A stretch of DNA of 41,954 bases, from assembly GCF_000750005.1 (NCBI RefSeq), contig NZ_JPYA01000113.1, positions 1-41,954 on the forward strand, written 5' to 3'. Numbering within the stretch: position 1 is the first letter of the stretch; each line of letters opens with the position of its first letter. Shown here one piece after another: positions 32,354-41,888 of the stretch. This DNA is from Geobacillus icigianus. GTDB taxonomy: Bacteria; Bacillota; Bacilli; Bacillales; Anoxybacillaceae. The notes beneath the pieces are model-generated. The model ran no database searches. It was not told the origin of the DNA and saw nothing but the letters and a program-made list of their open reading frames with translations. The position numbers and the translations under genes were made by a program.

Positions 32354-33151
32354 TTACGGAACGAGGCGGTCGAACCATTCTTTGAAGAAAAATCTCACTT
32401 CGACCGGTTGCTCCGCCTCGGTTACAGCCAAGGAAGACTTTCGCTCCTCGCCATCATCGGTTTGAACGGAACCTGCGTCGCCGTTTGACCCAGCTTGACT
32501 CGCTCCCCCGGCCGCCTCCTTGGCTGAACTAACCGTTTCCCGTCCGCGCGGCTCCACCTTTTCTTCCCGAACCGTCTCATCCTCGCCGTTCGGCTGGCCC
32601 GGCCCGTGATTCGGCGTCTGGCTCGCCATCATCATAACGGCATCACCGTTGGAAAAATCAAGGAAGCAAAGCGGCGGAAACAGGACGCACCACCAGTTCG
32701 CCCCTTTTCCCTCCCCAAGGGTAATCAAGACCGCCTCGTACGTGCCGGCTGGGTATACGTAATCGCCATACACTTTCGTCGGAAAACGAACCGGCCGAAA
32801 CTCCACTTTGTACGGCTGGTGGCTTCGTTCATCACGAAGGACGCGAGCGACGGTTTGTTCAATGTCCGGCAAATGGGAGCGAATGACGCGCTTCGCTTCG
32901 GCCAGCGATGTCAATTCGGCCACCCACCCGTTGATTTGCGCGTTGACCGCATCGCGCACTTTCCGTTTCAGCTCCTGGTCTTGCGCGGCATCGCTGTTCG
33001 CCAAAATGCGCAGGCGGATCGCGTCATTGGGAATGACGACCGCCGCGTTCGCCCCGGCGTTCGTCTGCTGGCCATACAGATGAACGAGCACACCTGTCGC
33101 TAATAGAATCATATATAAACATACGGCTATCGCATTTCCTTTTATCCGCAT
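32354..33151 (-). CDS. spoIIR: Stage II sporulation protein R (SpoIIR)
   Basis: A forespore-made, secreted signal that triggers SpoIIGA-dependent processing of pro-sigma-E in the mother cell. The 265-residue protein has an N-terminal hydrophobic signal segment (about 8-25). The conserved domain contains IRLRILANSD, FPTKVYGDYVYPAGTYEAV and GANWWCVLFPPLCFLDFS. A polar, low-complexity region (about 180-245) precedes the final EVRFFFKEWF. It is about 40 residues longer than B. subtilis SpoIIR because of that region. The start at 33151 follows a Shine-Dalgarno held in a perfect hairpin. A second ATG in the hairpin loop (33178) has no site of its own. Confidence 0.95.
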   Translation of the reverse strand: MRIKGNAIAVCLYMILLATGVLVHLYGQQTNAGANAAVVIPNDAIRLRILANSDAAQDQELKRKVRDAVNAQINGWVAELTSLAEAKRVIRSHLPDIEQTVARVLRDERSHQPYKVEFRPVRFPTKVYGDYVYPAGTYEAVLITLGEGKGANWWCVLFPPLCFLDFSNGDAVMMMASQTPNHGPGQPNGEDETVREEKVEPRGRETVSSAKEAAGGASQAGSNGDAGSVQTDDGEERKSSLAVTEAEQPVEVRFFFKEWFDRLVP

Positions 33152-33155
33152 GATT

Positions 33156-33191
33156 GGCACCGTCCTTTCATCATTCATTGTGGACGGTGCC
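33156..33191 (-). promoter_or_regulatory. Hairpin enclosing the spoIIR ribosome binding site
   Basis: On the minus strand GGCACCGTCC (33182-33191), a 16-nt loop and GGACGGTGCC (33156-33165) form a perfect 10-bp stem that ends 4 nt before the spoIIR ATG. The only Shine-Dalgarno-like bases (AAGGA/GGACGG) lie at the loop-stem border. It has no T tract, so it is not a standard terminator for prmC. Confidence 0.7.
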
Positions 33192-33213
33192 GCTTTGTTT
33201 TAAACCTATGAAT

Positions 33214-34080
33214 CTAATTTTTTCTTGTCATATAAACCATTCGATCCTTGCCGTTCAAATCAAAGGCCACTTCGACCCGCGCCTCCGGAAACGCCGTCGC
33301 CAACAGGGCGGCCACCGCCTCCCCTTGCCCGGCGCCAATCTCAAAAGCCGCAAGCGCCGTTTCTTTCAACACCAATGGCAGCTCGCGGGCAAAGCGGCGG
33401 TAAAAATCTAAGCCGTCGCGGCCGCCGAAAAGGGCCGTGTGCGGTTCGTAGTCTCTCACCACCGGGGAAAGCATAGCGGCGTCCGTCTCGGCAATGTACG
33501 GCGGATTCGAAACGACCACATCGACGGTTCGCCCTTGTTCGATGAGCGGCTGCAACAAGTCGCCGCGCAAAAACGAAACGTTCGCCCCGAGCCGCCGGGC
33601 ATTTTCCCCGGCAATGGCGAGCGCCGCTTCGGAAATATCGGTGGCGGTCACCGACAACGCCTTGTTCTCGAGCGCCAACGTCACCGCGATCGCTCCGCTT
33701 CCGGTACCAACATCGACGACATCGATCCGCTCGCGGCCGGCAAATAGGCGCGCCACGCGCTCAAGGACGCCAAGCACCAACTCTTCCGTTTCCGGGCGCG
33801 GAATGAGCACATGGCGGTTCACAAGGAACGGCCGTCCGTAAAACCGTTCGTGGCCGATCAAATATTGAACCGGTACATGGTCTACGGCATGGCGGCGCAC
33901 ATCGGCCGCGAACCGCTCGTACACCGCTTCCGCGACCGGCTCGCGCCAACGGGCGAACAGCCCGGCCCGATCGGTGCGCAAATGGTGGCACAATAGCCAC
34001 TCCGCCGCCCGCTCCTCTTTTCCGTAGGCGCGCAAAAAAGAAGAAGCCCAAGCGAGGACTTCATGCACGTTACGACGCAT
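33214..34080 (-). CDS. prmC: Release factor glutamine methyltransferase PrmC
   Basis: Methylates the glutamine of the GGQ motif in release factors, using S-adenosylmethionine. The 288-residue protein has an N-terminal helical domain, the SAM-binding motif DVGTGSGA (123-130), and NPPY (192-195), which holds the target glutamine. The start at 34080 has GGAG at 6 nt and overlaps the end of prfA by 11 nt, its substrate gene. The longer frame to 34152 lies within prfA. Confidence 0.96.
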   Translation of the reverse strand: MRRNVHEVLAWASSFLRAYGKEERAAEWLLCHHLRTDRAGLFARWREPVAEAVYERFAADVRRHAVDHVPVQYLIGHERFYGRPFLVNRHVLIPRPETEELVLGVLERVARLFAGRERIDVVDVGTGSGAIAVTLALENKALSVTATDISEAALAIAGENARRLGANVSFLRGDLLQPLIEQGRTVDVVVSNPPYIAETDAAMLSPVVRDYEPHTALFGGRDGLDFYRRFARELPLVLKETALAAFEIGAGQGEAVAALLATAFPEARVEVAFDLNGKDRMVYMTRKN

Positions 34081-35146
34081 CGTTCGCTTGCTCCAATTTT
34101 TTCGCTTGGTCATCCAAAATAAGAGCCTCAATGATTTCATCCAAATGCCCATCGAGCACTTGGTCGAGCTTTTGGATCGTCAGCCCGATGCGATGGTCGG
34201 TAACGCGGTTTTGCGGAAAGTTGTACGTGCGGATGCGCTCGGAACGGTCGCCGGTGCCGACCGCTTGCTTGCGCGTTTGGTCGTATTCAGCGCGCGCTTC
34301 TTGCTGGTATTTGTCATAAATGCGGGCGCGCAACACTTTCATCGCTTTTTCTTTGTTTTTGATTTGCGATTTTTCGTCTTGGCACGTGACGACAATGCCG
34401 GTCGGAATATGGGTGAGGCGCACGGCCGACATCGTCGTGTTGACGCTTTGCCCGCCGGGTCCGCTGGAGGCAAACGTGTCGACGCGAATGTCTTTTTCGT
34501 TGATTTCGACTTCGATGTCTTCCATCTCCGGCAGGCAGGCGACCGTTGCCGTTGACGTATGGATGCGCCCGCCTGATTCCGTTTCCGGGACGCGCTGGAC
34601 GCGATGGGCGCCGTTTTCAAACTTCAGCTTGGAATACACCCCTTTGCCGTTGATCATAAAAATGATTTCTTTATAGCCGCCGAGGCCGGTCGGGCTCGCT
34701 TCGATCACTTCCGTCTTCCACCCTTGCGATTCCGCATAGCGCGTATACATCCGGTACAAGTCGCCGGCAAACAGCGCCGCCTCTTCGCCACCGGCGGCGG
34801 CGCGGATTTCCATGATGACGTTTTTCTCATCGTTCGGGTCTTTCGGCAAAAGCAGTACTTTCAGCTTGTCAACGAGCGCCTCTTCCCGTTCTTCGAGCTC
34901 AGCAATTTCCTCTTTCACCATCTCGCGCAGCTCGGGTTCCAGCTTTTCTTCGAGCATCGCTTTCGCTTCCAAGAGCTGCTCGCGAACCGACTTGTATTCC
35001 CGGTATGTTTGCACCGTTTCCTCCAAATCGGCTTGTTCTTTCGAATAATCGCGCAACTTTTTCGGATCGTTGATGACGTCGGGGTCCATCAGCAGCTCAT
35101 TCAATTTTTCGTACCGTTGTTCGACAGCTTCCAACCGGTCAAACAC
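34070..35146 (-). CDS. prfA: Peptide chain release factor 1
   Basis: Recognises UAA and UAG stop codons. The 358-residue protein has the codon-reading tripeptide PxT as Pro187-Glu188-Thr189 and the catalytic GGQ at 231-233 ([10 protein letters not shown]). The start is chosen as the GTG at 35146 ([12 protein letters not shown]), with AGAGGTGA at 5 nt, matching B. subtilis PrfA. A GTG three codons upstream is itself part of that Shine-Dalgarno. A TATAAT promoter lies just upstream. Confidence 0.96.
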   Translation of the reverse strand: MFDRLEAVEQRYEKLNELLMDPDVINDPKKLRDYSKEQADLEETVQTYREYKSVREQLLEAKAMLEEKLEPELREMVKEEIAELEEREEALVDKLKVLLLPKDPNDEKNVIMEIRAAAGGEEAALFAGDLYRMYTRYAESQGWKTEVIEASPTGLGGYKEIIFMINGKGVYSKLKFENGAHRVQRVPETESGGRIHTSTATVACLPEMEDIEVEINEKDIRVDTFASSGPGGQSVNTTMSAVRLTHIPTGIVVTCQDEKSQIKNKEKAMKVLRARIYDKYQQEARAEYDQTRKQAVGTGDRSERIRTYNFPQNRVTDHRIGLTIQKLDQVLDGHLDEIIEALILDDQAKKLEQANDAS

Positions 35147-35184
35147 ATGATTCACCTCTGTTTTTGCACACAGTCTAATTTTAG

Positions 35185-35193
35185 ATTATACCA
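35185..35193 (-). promoter_or_regulatory. Extended -10 promoter of prfA-prmC
   Basis: The minus strand TGGTATAAT is a perfect extended -10 (TGnTATAAT). No good -35 hexamer lies 16-18 nt upstream, which is tolerated with an extended -10. It is about 40 nt before the prfA start. Confidence 0.55.
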
Positions 35194-35206
35194 CGAAACG
35201 CGGCCA

Positions 35207-35235
35207 AACAAAAACCCCCGCCTTCGGCAAGCGGG
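35207..35235 (-). terminator. Terminator after the lipoprotein gene
   Basis: On the minus strand CCCGC (35231-35235) and GCGGG (35217-35221) enclose a 9-nt loop and are followed by GG and a T-rich run. It starts 5 bp past the stop of the lipoprotein gene and immediately precedes the prfA promoter. Confidence 0.7.
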
Positions 35236-35240
35236 AGCTG

Positions 35241-35681
35241 TCAGTTGACGCGGACGATGATTTCGTATGTTGGAATCGCTTTGGTCAACAGCTGGTCAAT
35301 GCGGCGCGCTTCGTGCTGTCGCTCTTTAGCGGACAGCGTATCCGGCGCATCGACCGTTACATACAGATTGCTGCCATGAAACCAAATGGAATCGACGCGG
35401 TCATCGGTATGACGTTCAATCAGTTGCACCGCCTTGCGCAGATCGGCGCGCTGGTTTTCGCTTCCTTCCGTTAAACTAATGAAATTCGGGTTTTGCCGCG
35501 TTTTCTCCGGGTCGTCAAAATGGTTGTACAAGTCGCGATCCGCGTCGATGTTCGGCCGCTCCTCCGTCATGAGGCGCGCGCCGTTTTTGTCCTCGCTTTG
35601 CTGGCGATACGACGGATGATCCGGACGCAGCGAACAAGCGGAAAGAAGCAAAGCACATCCTAACAGCCCAATGCGTTTCAT
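35241..35681 (-). CDS. Small lipoprotein, function unknown
   Basis: The 146-residue product has a typical lipoprotein signal: MKRIG, a hydrophobic core, then the lipobox LSAC with Cys16 as the lipidated residue. The mature part is polar. It ends with a compact segment (about 95-146) containing DSIWFHGSNLYVTVDAPDTLS and a final alternating beta-like strand, which recalls the BON-like fold of sporulation lipoproteins of the YhcN/YlaJ type. I cannot confirm that membership. The ATG at 35681 follows AAGGAGG. Upstream is a copy of the R1 repeat. Confidence 0.8.
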   Translation of the reverse strand: MKRIGLLGCALLLSACSLRPDHPSYRQQSEDKNGARLMTEERPNIDADRDLYNHFDDPEKTRQNPNFISLTEGSENQRADLRKAVQLIERHTDDRVDSIWFHGSNLYVTVDAPDTLSAKERQHEARRIDQLLTKAIPTYEIIVRVN

Positions 35682-35850
35682 TGATTTCGCCTCCTTGCTG
35701 TTAGGATGTCCATGACCGACGGCAATATTTCTTCCATCATTCGCCTGCTTGTTCACCGGCAGACAGCCAAGGCGCGTCGGCCGCTTTTGCCGCGATCTGC
35801 GCCCGCTATGGTCCCGGCATGTGCCGGTTTGACAGCACCGCTTCGTTTCC

Positions 35851-36000
35851 CGTGAAAATGCCGAACTGACGCGGATTTTCATGCTTGGGTGGAGGGCAAA
35901 TCACACTGCTCATGAAACTTTTCCACGAAAATGCTGAACTGACGCCGATTTTCATCCCCGAGTGGAGGGCAGACCGCTCTGCCCATGAAACTTTTCCGTC
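35851..36000. repeat. R1 dispersed repeat, two tandem monomers (right locus)
   Basis: Two 73-bp units begin at about 35854 and 35927. Both contain GAAAATGCYGAACTGACG, a GATTTTCAT block, GTGGAGGGCA and CATGAAACTTTTC. They are the reverse orientation of the monomers at 1-446. The array fills much of the 319-bp gap between tdk and the lipoprotein gene and stops exactly at the tdk stop codon (36001). The remaining 35682-35850 shows no gene. Confidence 0.88.
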
Positions 36001-36621
36001 TCACTCACCGGCATGCTCAGCCAAGGAGTGGGGGCGTTTGGGCGGTTTGCCCGGCACTTCATGGTGATGGCGGCAGCGCGGCTCATACGCTTCGCTGGCG
36101 CCGACAAGAATGACGGGATCATCATAAGAGGCCGGGACACCGTTAATCAACCGCTGCGTCCGGCTGGCCGGGGAGCCGCAGACGGTGCATACTGCCTGCA
36201 ATTTCGTCACCGATTCCGCGATCGCCATCAGCGTCGGCACCGGCCCGAACGGCTCGCCGCGGAAATCTTGGTCGAGCCCAGCGGCGATGACGCGATACCC
36301 GCGGTCGGCGAGCGTTTGCACGACATCGATGATGTCATCGGAAAAAAATTGCACTTCGTCAATGGCGACCACATCGGTCGCGGCGGTAATGTAGCGGAAC
36401 ATTTCCTCCGGCGTCGCGACCGGAATGGCGATCACCGAATTGCCGTTGTGCGAAACGACCGCATCATCGCTGTAACGGTTGTCCATCGTTGGCTTGAATA
36501 CTTTCACTTCCTGCCTGGCGAACTGGGCGCGGCGAACGCGGCGAATCAATTCTTCCGACTTGCCGGAGAACATGCTGCCGCAAATGACTTCCAGCCAGCC
36601 GGACTGTGTCATCACATACAT
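36001..36621 (-). CDS. tdk: Thymidine kinase
   Basis: Phosphorylates thymidine (and deoxyuridine) with ATP in pyrimidine salvage. The 206-residue type II enzyme has the P-loop GSMFSGKS (15-22), the DEVQFF segment with the catalytic base, zinc cysteines in CTVCGSPA and near CRHHHE, and the substrate lasso around [16 protein letters not shown]. The last dozen residues after GKPPKRP extend slightly beyond B. subtilis Tdk and end where the R1 repeat begins. The start at 36621 has AGGAGAGG. Confidence 0.96.
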   Translation of the reverse strand: MYVMTQSGWLEVICGSMFSGKSEELIRRVRRAQFARQEVKVFKPTMDNRYSDDAVVSHNGNSVIAIPVATPEEMFRYITAATDVVAIDEVQFFSDDIIDVVQTLADRGYRVIAAGLDQDFRGEPFGPVPTLMAIAESVTKLQAVCTVCGSPASRTQRLINGVPASYDDPVILVGASEAYEPRCRHHHEVPGKPPKRPHSLAEHAGE

Positions 36622-36705
36622 GGAGGCCTCTCCTTTCACACCACACTATCATCTAGACGGGCGCCGAAGCAAACGCGAGCAACAAGCGCCGGCATCCGTT
36701 CTCAC

Positions 36706-36738
36706 GAAAAAGCAGGCAAGTGTCCGCTTGCCTGCTTT
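36706..36738 (-). terminator. Intrinsic terminator of rpmE
   Basis: A perfect stem AAGCAGGCAAG/CTTGCCTGCTT with a 6-nt loop is followed on the minus strand by a T run. It lies about 12 bp after the rpmE stop and before tdk. Confidence 0.92.
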
Positions 36739-36750
36739 CGCTCGTCCTTG

Positions 36751-36951
36751 TTATTGAAGGCCGTATTTTTTATTGAATTTGTCCACGCGGCCCGCGGCGG
36801 TGACGAATTTTTGTTTGCCCGTGAAGAACGGATGGCACTCCGAGCAAATCTCCACGCGCAGTTCGTCTTTGACCGAACCGCTTTCGAATTCGTTGCCGCA
36901 TGCGCAGCGGACGATGACTTTTTTGTACGCTGGATGGATCCCTTGTTTCAT
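36751..36951 (-). CDS. rpmE: Ribosomal protein bL31, zinc-binding form
   Basis: The 66-residue large-subunit protein is the C+ (zinc) type, with ligands Cys16, Cys18, Cys36 and Cys39. It therefore represents the zinc-replete paralogue; a non-zinc paralogue is usually encoded elsewhere. The start at 36951 (MKQGIHP) has AAGGAG at 9 nt and gives the same length as B. subtilis L31. The ATG three codons upstream has no spacing. Confidence 0.97.
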   Translation of the reverse strand: MKQGIHPAYKKVIVRCACGNEFESGSVKDELRVEICSECHPFFTGKQKFVTAAGRVDKFNKKYGLQ

Positions 36952-37128
36952 CGTTTTCATCTCCTTCCGCCCTGGATCTCGTCGAAACAGAGTGATTCAT
37001 TCGTGGGGCGCTTCCGCCTAGCCGGGGAAGCGCTGCGTTCAGAACGGCCGGAGCGCATCCACAGACGCCCGCGGCCGACAAAGACCGTTTTACGTACAAC
37101 CTTGTGATGGCCCAATCGAAACACACAT
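36952..37128 (-). promoter_or_regulatory. Long structured 5' leader of rpmE
   Basis: About 177 nt separate the predicted transcription start from the rpmE start. The leader contains an 8-bp hairpin GCGCTTCC/GGAAGCGC (37026-37033 with 37008-37015) and a further GGCCG...CGGCC stem at about 37045-37080. The length and structure suggest a regulatory leader, possibly autogenous control by L31. Such leaders are reported for L31 in other bacteria. Confidence 0.5.
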
Positions 37129-37134
37129 GACAAG

Positions 37135-37163
37135 ATTATAACAGCTTTTCTGAGGTTTTGCAA
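37135..37163 (-). promoter_or_regulatory. Sigma-A promoter of rpmE
   Basis: On the minus strand TTGCAA (37158-37163), 17 nt, TATAAT (37135-37140). Strong -10 and usable -35. It is the only good promoter in the 341-bp gap between rho and rpmE. Confidence 0.8.
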
Positions 37164-37292
37164 CGGGCAAATCCCGACAAATACAGGAAACCCCGCTGAG
37201 CCGCGGCGGCAACGGAGCGAGGCGAAACGCGCCGGCGCCAACCAAGAGCCAGACCTCGTCCTGACCGCGCCGCCCGCTTGTGTTGGGCCTCC

Positions 37293-38567
37293 TTAAATGC
37301 GGAGTGGACCTCCGTTTTTCCACTCTTGATCGAGCAAGGCGAAAAACTCTTCGTTGGACTTTGTGCGGCGCAGCTTGTTCAAAAACCGCTCAATAAAGTC
37401 CGGCGAATCAGCCATCGTTTTGCGGATCGCCCACAATTTGTCCAAATGCTCTTTCGGAATGAGCAGCTCCTCTTTGCGCGTTCCCGAGCGGCGAATGTCG
37501 ATCGCCGGGAAAATGCGGCGCTCGGCGAGCGACCGATCGAGGTGCAGCTCCATGTTGCCGGTGCCTTTAAACTCTTCGTAAATGACATCGTCCATGCGCG
37601 ATCCGGTGTCGATGAGAGCCGTTGCCAAAATCGTGAGGCTGCCGCCTTCCTCAATGTTGCGCGCCGCGCCGAAAAACCGCTTCGGCCGGTGAAACGCCGC
37701 CGGATCAATCCCGCCCGACAGCGTGCGGCCGCTCGGCGGAATGACGAGGTTGTACGCCCGGGCGAGGCGCGTGATGCTGTCCATCAAAATCACGACATCG
37801 CGCTTATGTTCGACTAGCCGCATCGCCCGCTCCAAAACGAGCTCCGCCACGCGGATATGGTTTTCCGGCACTTCGTCAAACGTCGAGCTAACCACTTCGC
37901 CTTGCACCGACCGCTCAATGTCGGTCACCTCTTCCGGCCGTTCATCAATGAGGAGAACGATGAGTTCGACATCCGGATGATTGGTCGTGATGCTGTTGGC
38001 AATTTCCTTTAGCAGCATCGTTTTCCCAGCTTTGGGCGGCGCGACGATCAATCCGCGCTGGCCAAAACCGACCGGGGCGATCAAATCAATGATGCGGGTC
38101 GACAGCTTGTCCGGGGTCGTCTCCAATTTCATTTGCCGGTTTGGATATAACGGGGTCAGCGCCGGAAAGTGAACGCGTTCCTTGGCGATCTCTGGATCCT
38201 CGCCGTTGACCGCCTCGACGTGAAGCAAGCCGAAGTAGCGCTCATTTTCCTTTGGTGGTCGCACTTTTCCAGACACTTTATCCCCGTTGCGCAAATCAAA
38301 ACGGCGAATCTGGGAAGCGGAAATGTAAATGTCTTCCGAGCTCGGGGAATAACCGACAGGCCGCAAAAAGCCAAACCCTTCGGACGGTATGATTTCGAGA
38401 ACGCCTTCCATGAAAGAGAGGCCGTCTTGTTCGGCACGCGCTTTCAAAATGGCAAAAATAAGCTCTTTTTTCGTCAACTTGCTATAGTATGATATTTTGT
38501 ACTGTTTGGCGAGCTCATACAGCTCTTTTAATTTCATGTTTTCTAAGGCCGCTAACGTTAGTTCCAT
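37293..38567 (-). CDS. rho: Transcription termination factor Rho
   Basis: The hexameric RNA-dependent ATPase that ends untranslated transcripts. The 424-residue protein has the N-terminal Rho-N domain, the RNA-binding cold-shock-like domain with GFGFLRP (64-70), the Walker A segment PPKAGKT (177-183), the Q-loop/R-loop region and the arginine finger area. It lacks the long insertion seen in some high-GC bacteria. The ribosome binding site is weak (GGTG). The 268-bp gap upstream contains a GC-rich hairpin but no terminator with a T run in the glpX direction. Confidence 0.97.
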   Translation of the reverse strand: MELTLAALENMKLKELYELAKQYKISYYSKLTKKELIFAILKARAEQDGLSFMEGVLEIIPSEGFGFLRPVGYSPSSEDIYISASQIRRFDLRNGDKVSGKVRPPKENERYFGLLHVEAVNGEDPEIAKERVHFPALTPLYPNRQMKLETTPDKLSTRIIDLIAPVGFGQRGLIVAPPKAGKTMLLKEIANSITTNHPDVELIVLLIDERPEEVTDIERSVQGEVVSSTFDEVPENHIRVAELVLERAMRLVEHKRDVVILMDSITRLARAYNLVIPPSGRTLSGGIDPAAFHRPKRFFGAARNIEEGGSLTILATALIDTGSRMDDVIYEEFKGTGNMELHLDRSLAERRIFPAIDIRRSGTRKEELLIPKEHLDKLWAIRKTMADSPDFIERFLNKLRRTKSNEEFFALLDQEWKNGGPLRI

Positions 38568-38835
38568 CTCGACACCACGCTTTGCAAAGTTTCCTATTCT
38601 CCCATCGTGCGCATTCGGATATATCGATCATCAATTTCCACGGGCGAAGGGATCATTCGTTTCGAAGATAATGAAGGCTGAATAAAAGGAAAGTAGAATG
38701 GCAGAGCTTATTTTTGCACAGGCAACACGACTATTTTACCCCTTTTTCTCCCTTTTAATCAATCTTTTTTTGTTTTTTTCGGCGGGGCGCGGCGCGAGGG
38801 GCCGGCGCCGCCGTCAAGCCGAGATGGAAGGCAGG

Positions 38836-39798
38836 TCACTTAATGACCAAATTCGGCTTTTTCTTCAAGCTATGCCGCCCTTCGATGAAGCGAACGGTGC
38901 CCGACTTGGCGCGCATGACGACCGAGTGGGTGAGGCCGTATGCTCCCTTCAGCTGCACGCCGCGCAGCAGTTCCCCGTCGGTGACACCGGTGGCGGCAAA
39001 AATCGCGTCGTCCCCTTTCACGAGGTCGTCCATGCGCAGCACTTTGTTGACGTCGATCCCCATTTGTTTGCACCGCTCAAGTTCGGCATCATTTTGCGGC
39101 AGCAGTTTCCCTTGCAGCTCGCCGCCAAGGCATTTCAGCGCGACGGCCGCAAGCACCCCTTCCGGCGCGCCGCCGGAGCCGAACAAAATATCGACGCCGG
39201 TATGGTCAAACGCCGTATTGATGGCAGCAGCGACGTCACCGTCATTGATGAGCTTGATGCGGGCGCCGGCCTCGCGCAGCTCGTGGATGAGACGCTCGTG
39301 GCGCGGGCGATTGAGAACAACGGCAACGACGTCTTCAATGTCTTTATTTTTCGCTTTCGCTACTGCTTTTAAATTGTCAATGATCGGCGCTTCGATGTCG
39401 ATCATCCCGACCGCTTCCGGGCCGACCGCGATTTTTTCCATGTACATGTCCGGGGCGTGAAGCAGATGACCGTGATCAGCGACGGCGACGACCGCCAAGG
39501 CGTTCCATCCCCCTGAGGCGACGATGTTTGTCCCTTCCAATGGGTCAACCGCGACATCAACACGCGGACCGTAGCCGTTGCCAAGTTTTTCCCCGATGTA
39601 CAACATCGGCGCCTCGTCCATTTCTCCTTCCCCGATGACGACCGTCCCTTTCATCGGCACGGTGTCAAATACGTCGCGCATGGCCGATGTCGCCGCCTCG
39701 TCGGCTTCATTTTTTTTCCCGCGCCCCATCCAGCGAGCGGCGGCCAGCGCCGCCGCCTCGGTGACGCGCACGAGTTCCATTGACAAGCTTCGCTCCAT
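38836..39798 (-). CDS. glpX: Fructose-1,6-bisphosphatase class II (GlpX)
   Basis: Hydrolyses fructose 1,6-bisphosphate to fructose 6-phosphate in gluconeogenesis. The 320-residue protein has the metal and phosphate motifs GEGEMDEAP and VDPLEGT (Li-sensitive phosphatase superfamily), and [10 protein letters not shown] near 210. In B. subtilis the equivalent gene is ywjI, next to murAB. The start has GGGGAG at 4 nt. It is 32 bp downstream of murAB, so the two are probably cotranscribed. Confidence 0.95.
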   Translation of the reverse strand: MERSLSMELVRVTEAAALAAARWMGRGKKNEADEAATSAMRDVFDTVPMKGTVVIGEGEMDEAPMLYIGEKLGNGYGPRVDVAVDPLEGTNIVASGGWNALAVVAVADHGHLLHAPDMYMEKIAVGPEAVGMIDIEAPIIDNLKAVAKAKNKDIEDVVAVVLNRPRHERLIHELREAGARIKLINDGDVAAAINTAFDHTGVDILFGSGGAPEGVLAAVALKCLGGELQGKLLPQNDAELERCKQMGIDVNKVLRMDDLVKGDDAIFAATGVTDGELLRGVQLKGAYGLTHSVVMRAKSGTVRFIEGRHSLKKKPNLVIK

Positions 39799-39830
39799 CG
39801 TTGTTCTCCCCTTCCCCTTTGCCCTTGGTG

Positions 39831-41117
39831 TTACGCGTTTTTCACTTGTTCCACTTCTTCATCAGTCATTTTTTCGCGCCAAATGACAGCGCCGATGTCG
39901 GACAGTTTTTCCACCAAGCCGCTGTAGCCGCGGTCGATATGCTCAACGCCAGTGATTTCCGTCATCCCCTCCGCCATCATCCCGGCGATGACAAGCGCTG
40001 CCCCGGCGCGCAAATCGCTCGCTTTCACCTTTGCCCCTTGCAGCTTGACCGGGCCGGTGACAATGGCCGAGCGGCCTTCGACTTTGACGTTGGCGTTCAT
40101 GCGCCGCAACTCGTCGATATGCTTGAAGCGGGCGCTGTAAATCGTATCGGTGACGACGCTTGTCCCGTTCGCCTTTGTCAGCAATGCGGTAAACGGCTGC
40201 TGCAAATCGGTCGGAAACCCTGGATAGACGAGCGTCTTGACGTCAACCGCTTTCAAAACCTCGGTGCCGGCGACCAAAATCTGATCTTCGCCCGTCTCGA
40301 CGCGCACGCCCATTTCGCGCAATTTCGCCGTCAGCGACTCAACGTGCTGAGGGATGACGTTATCAACGATGACCTCGCCGCCAGTGGCCGCAGCGGCAAT
40401 CATATACGTTCCGGCTTCGATCCGGTCCGGAATGATGGCGTGTCGGCAGCCCGATAATTTTTCGACGCCGTCAATGCGAATGACATCGGTGCCGGCTCCT
40501 TTGATTTTCGCGCCCATGTTCGACAGCAATGTCGCCACATCGATGATTTCCGGCTCTTTCGCCGCATTTTCAATGATCGTCCGCCCTTTGGCGCGCACCG
40601 CCGCCAGCATGATGTTGATCGTTGCCCCGACGCTGACGACGTCCAAAAAAATGCGGGCCCCGCGCAGCTCCTCGGCGCGCAAATAAATCGCGCCCTGCTC
40701 GTTCGTCACCGTGGCGCCGAGCGCCTCAAACCCTTTAATATGTTGATCGATCGGGCGCGGTCCAAGGTGGCAGCCGCCCGGCAAGCCGACGACCGCTTTT
40801 TTGAAGCGGCCGAGCATCGCTCCCATCAAATAGTACGAGGCGCGCAGTTTTTTTACTTTCCCGTTGGGGAGCGGCATGGACACCATATCCGTCGGGTCGA
40901 TGACCGCCTCTTTGCCGTCAAATGAAAACGCCCCGCCGATTTCTTCGATTAAGCTTCCTAAAATGCGCACATCGGAAATATCCGGCAATCCCTCGATCGT
41001 CACCGGCGACTCGGCCAAAATCGCGGCCGGAATCAAGGCGACGGCGCTGTTTTTTGCGCCGCTCACTTTGATCGTCCCGCGCAGCCGCTCCCCGCCGATG
41101 ATTTTGATTTTATCCAT
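39831..41117 (-). CDS. murAB: UDP-N-acetylglucosamine 1-carboxyvinyltransferase 2 (MurZ/MurAB)
   Basis: The second MurA paralogue of low-GC Gram-positives, catalysing the same PEP transfer as MurAA. The 428-residue protein has Lys22 and the reactive Cys116 in GGCHLGPRP, so it should be active and fosfomycin-sensitive. The start at 41117 ([10 protein letters not shown]) has GAAGGGAG upstream. The longer frame to 41198 is not supported. Gene order tal-murAB-glpX-rho is conserved in Bacillus. Confidence 0.95.
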   Translation of the reverse strand: MDKIKIIGGERLRGTIKVSGAKNSAVALIPAAILAESPVTIEGLPDISDVRILGSLIEEIGGAFSFDGKEAVIDPTDMVSMPLPNGKVKKLRASYYLMGAMLGRFKKAVVGLPGGCHLGPRPIDQHIKGFEALGATVTNEQGAIYLRAEELRGARIFLDVVSVGATINIMLAAVRAKGRTIIENAAKEPEIIDVATLLSNMGAKIKGAGTDVIRIDGVEKLSGCRHAIIPDRIEAGTYMIAAAATGGEVIVDNVIPQHVESLTAKLREMGVRVETGEDQILVAGTEVLKAVDVKTLVYPGFPTDLQQPFTALLTKANGTSVVTDTIYSARFKHIDELRRMNANVKVEGRSAIVTGPVKLQGAKVKASDLRAGAALVIAGMMAEGMTEITGVEHIDRGYSGLVEKLSDIGAVIWREKMTDEEVEQVKNA

Positions 41118-41246
41118 CGTCGTCTCCCTTCTTTGCACAGAAGTTGGCTTCCTTTGCAGGCCGAGAATGCGGCGCGGCGGGCCGAACGCCCAGCGCAAGG
41201 CAAAAAAGGCGGGCCCGCTTCACCGGGAAAACGAATGGCTTTCCTG

Positions 41247-41888
41247 TTATTGTTTCCGATTCCAGTCGGCAAGAAACTTCTCGATCCCTTGATCGGTCAG
41301 CGGATGGTGGAACAGCTGCATCAGCACTTTGTACGGCACGGTGGCGATATGCGCTCCGCGCAGCGCGGCCTCTGTCACATGGTGCGGATGGCGAATCGAA
41401 GCGGCGATGATCTCCGTCTCAATGCCGTGAATGTTGAAAATGTCAGCGATGGTGGAAATGAGCTCCAAGCCGTTGTGGCCGATGTCGTCGAGGCGACCGA
41501 GAAACGGCGAGACGTAGGTGGCGCCAGCGCGCGCAGCCAGCAGTGCTTGGTTGGCGGTAAACACGAGCGTAACGTTCGTTTTGATGCCTTTTTCGCTGAA
41601 TGTTTTCACCGCCTTTAGCCCTTCCGGCGTCATCGGCACTTTAATCGTGATGTTCGGGGCGATTTTGGCCAACTCCTCGCCCTCTTCGATCATGCCGGCC
41701 GCATCGGTCGAGATGACTTCGGCGCTGACCGAACCGGAAACGATCGATGTAATTTCGCGGAGCCGCTCGTGGAATGACACGTTTTCCTTTGCCACAAGGC
41801 TCGGATTGGTCGTCACCCCAGCCAAAATCCCGAGTTCATGAGCATGTTTAATTTCTTCCAAATTGGCCGTATCAATGAAAAATTTCAT
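41247..41888 (-). CDS. tal: Transaldolase (TalC/FSA-type short family)
   Basis: Transfers a dihydroxyacetone unit in the non-oxidative pentose phosphate pathway. The 213-residue protein belongs to the short transaldolase subfamily that includes fructose-6-phosphate aldolase. The Schiff-base lysine is Lys83 in [10 protein letters not shown]; the N-terminus [13 protein letters not shown] and [10 protein letters not shown] are typical. Sequence alone does not fully separate transaldolase from FSA activity, but context (next to murAB, as in B. subtilis ywjH) favours transaldolase. The start at 41888 has GGAGGG. The 129-bp gap to murAB shows no clear terminator. Confidence 0.94.
   Translation of the reverse strand: MKFFIDTANLEEIKHAHELGILAGVTTNPSLVAKENVSFHERLREITSIVSGSVSAEVISTDAAGMIEEGEELAKIAPNITIKVPMTPEGLKAVKTFSEKGIKTNVTLVFTANQALLAARAGATYVSPFLGRLDDIGHNGLELISTIADIFNIHGIETEIIAASIRHPHHVTEAALRGAHIATVPYKVLMQLFHHPLTDQGIEKFLADWNRKQ

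Noticed and set aside
33156..33191. The inverted repeat before spoIIR as an intrinsic terminator of prfA-prmC
   Set aside because: The 3' arm is followed by AATCATG on the minus strand with no T run, so termination by the standard mechanism is unlikely.
38760..38820. T-rich tract plus GC-rich hairpin between rho and glpX as a glpX terminator
   Set aside because: On the minus strand the hairpin is followed by A residues, not T residues, so it is the wrong polarity for terminating glpX. There is no plus-strand gene for it to serve.
39831..41117. Second MurA as a recent duplicate of the first
   Set aside because: The two proteins are clearly diverged and match the two ancient paralogue groups (MurAA and MurAB/MurZ) that low-GC Gram-positives normally carry.
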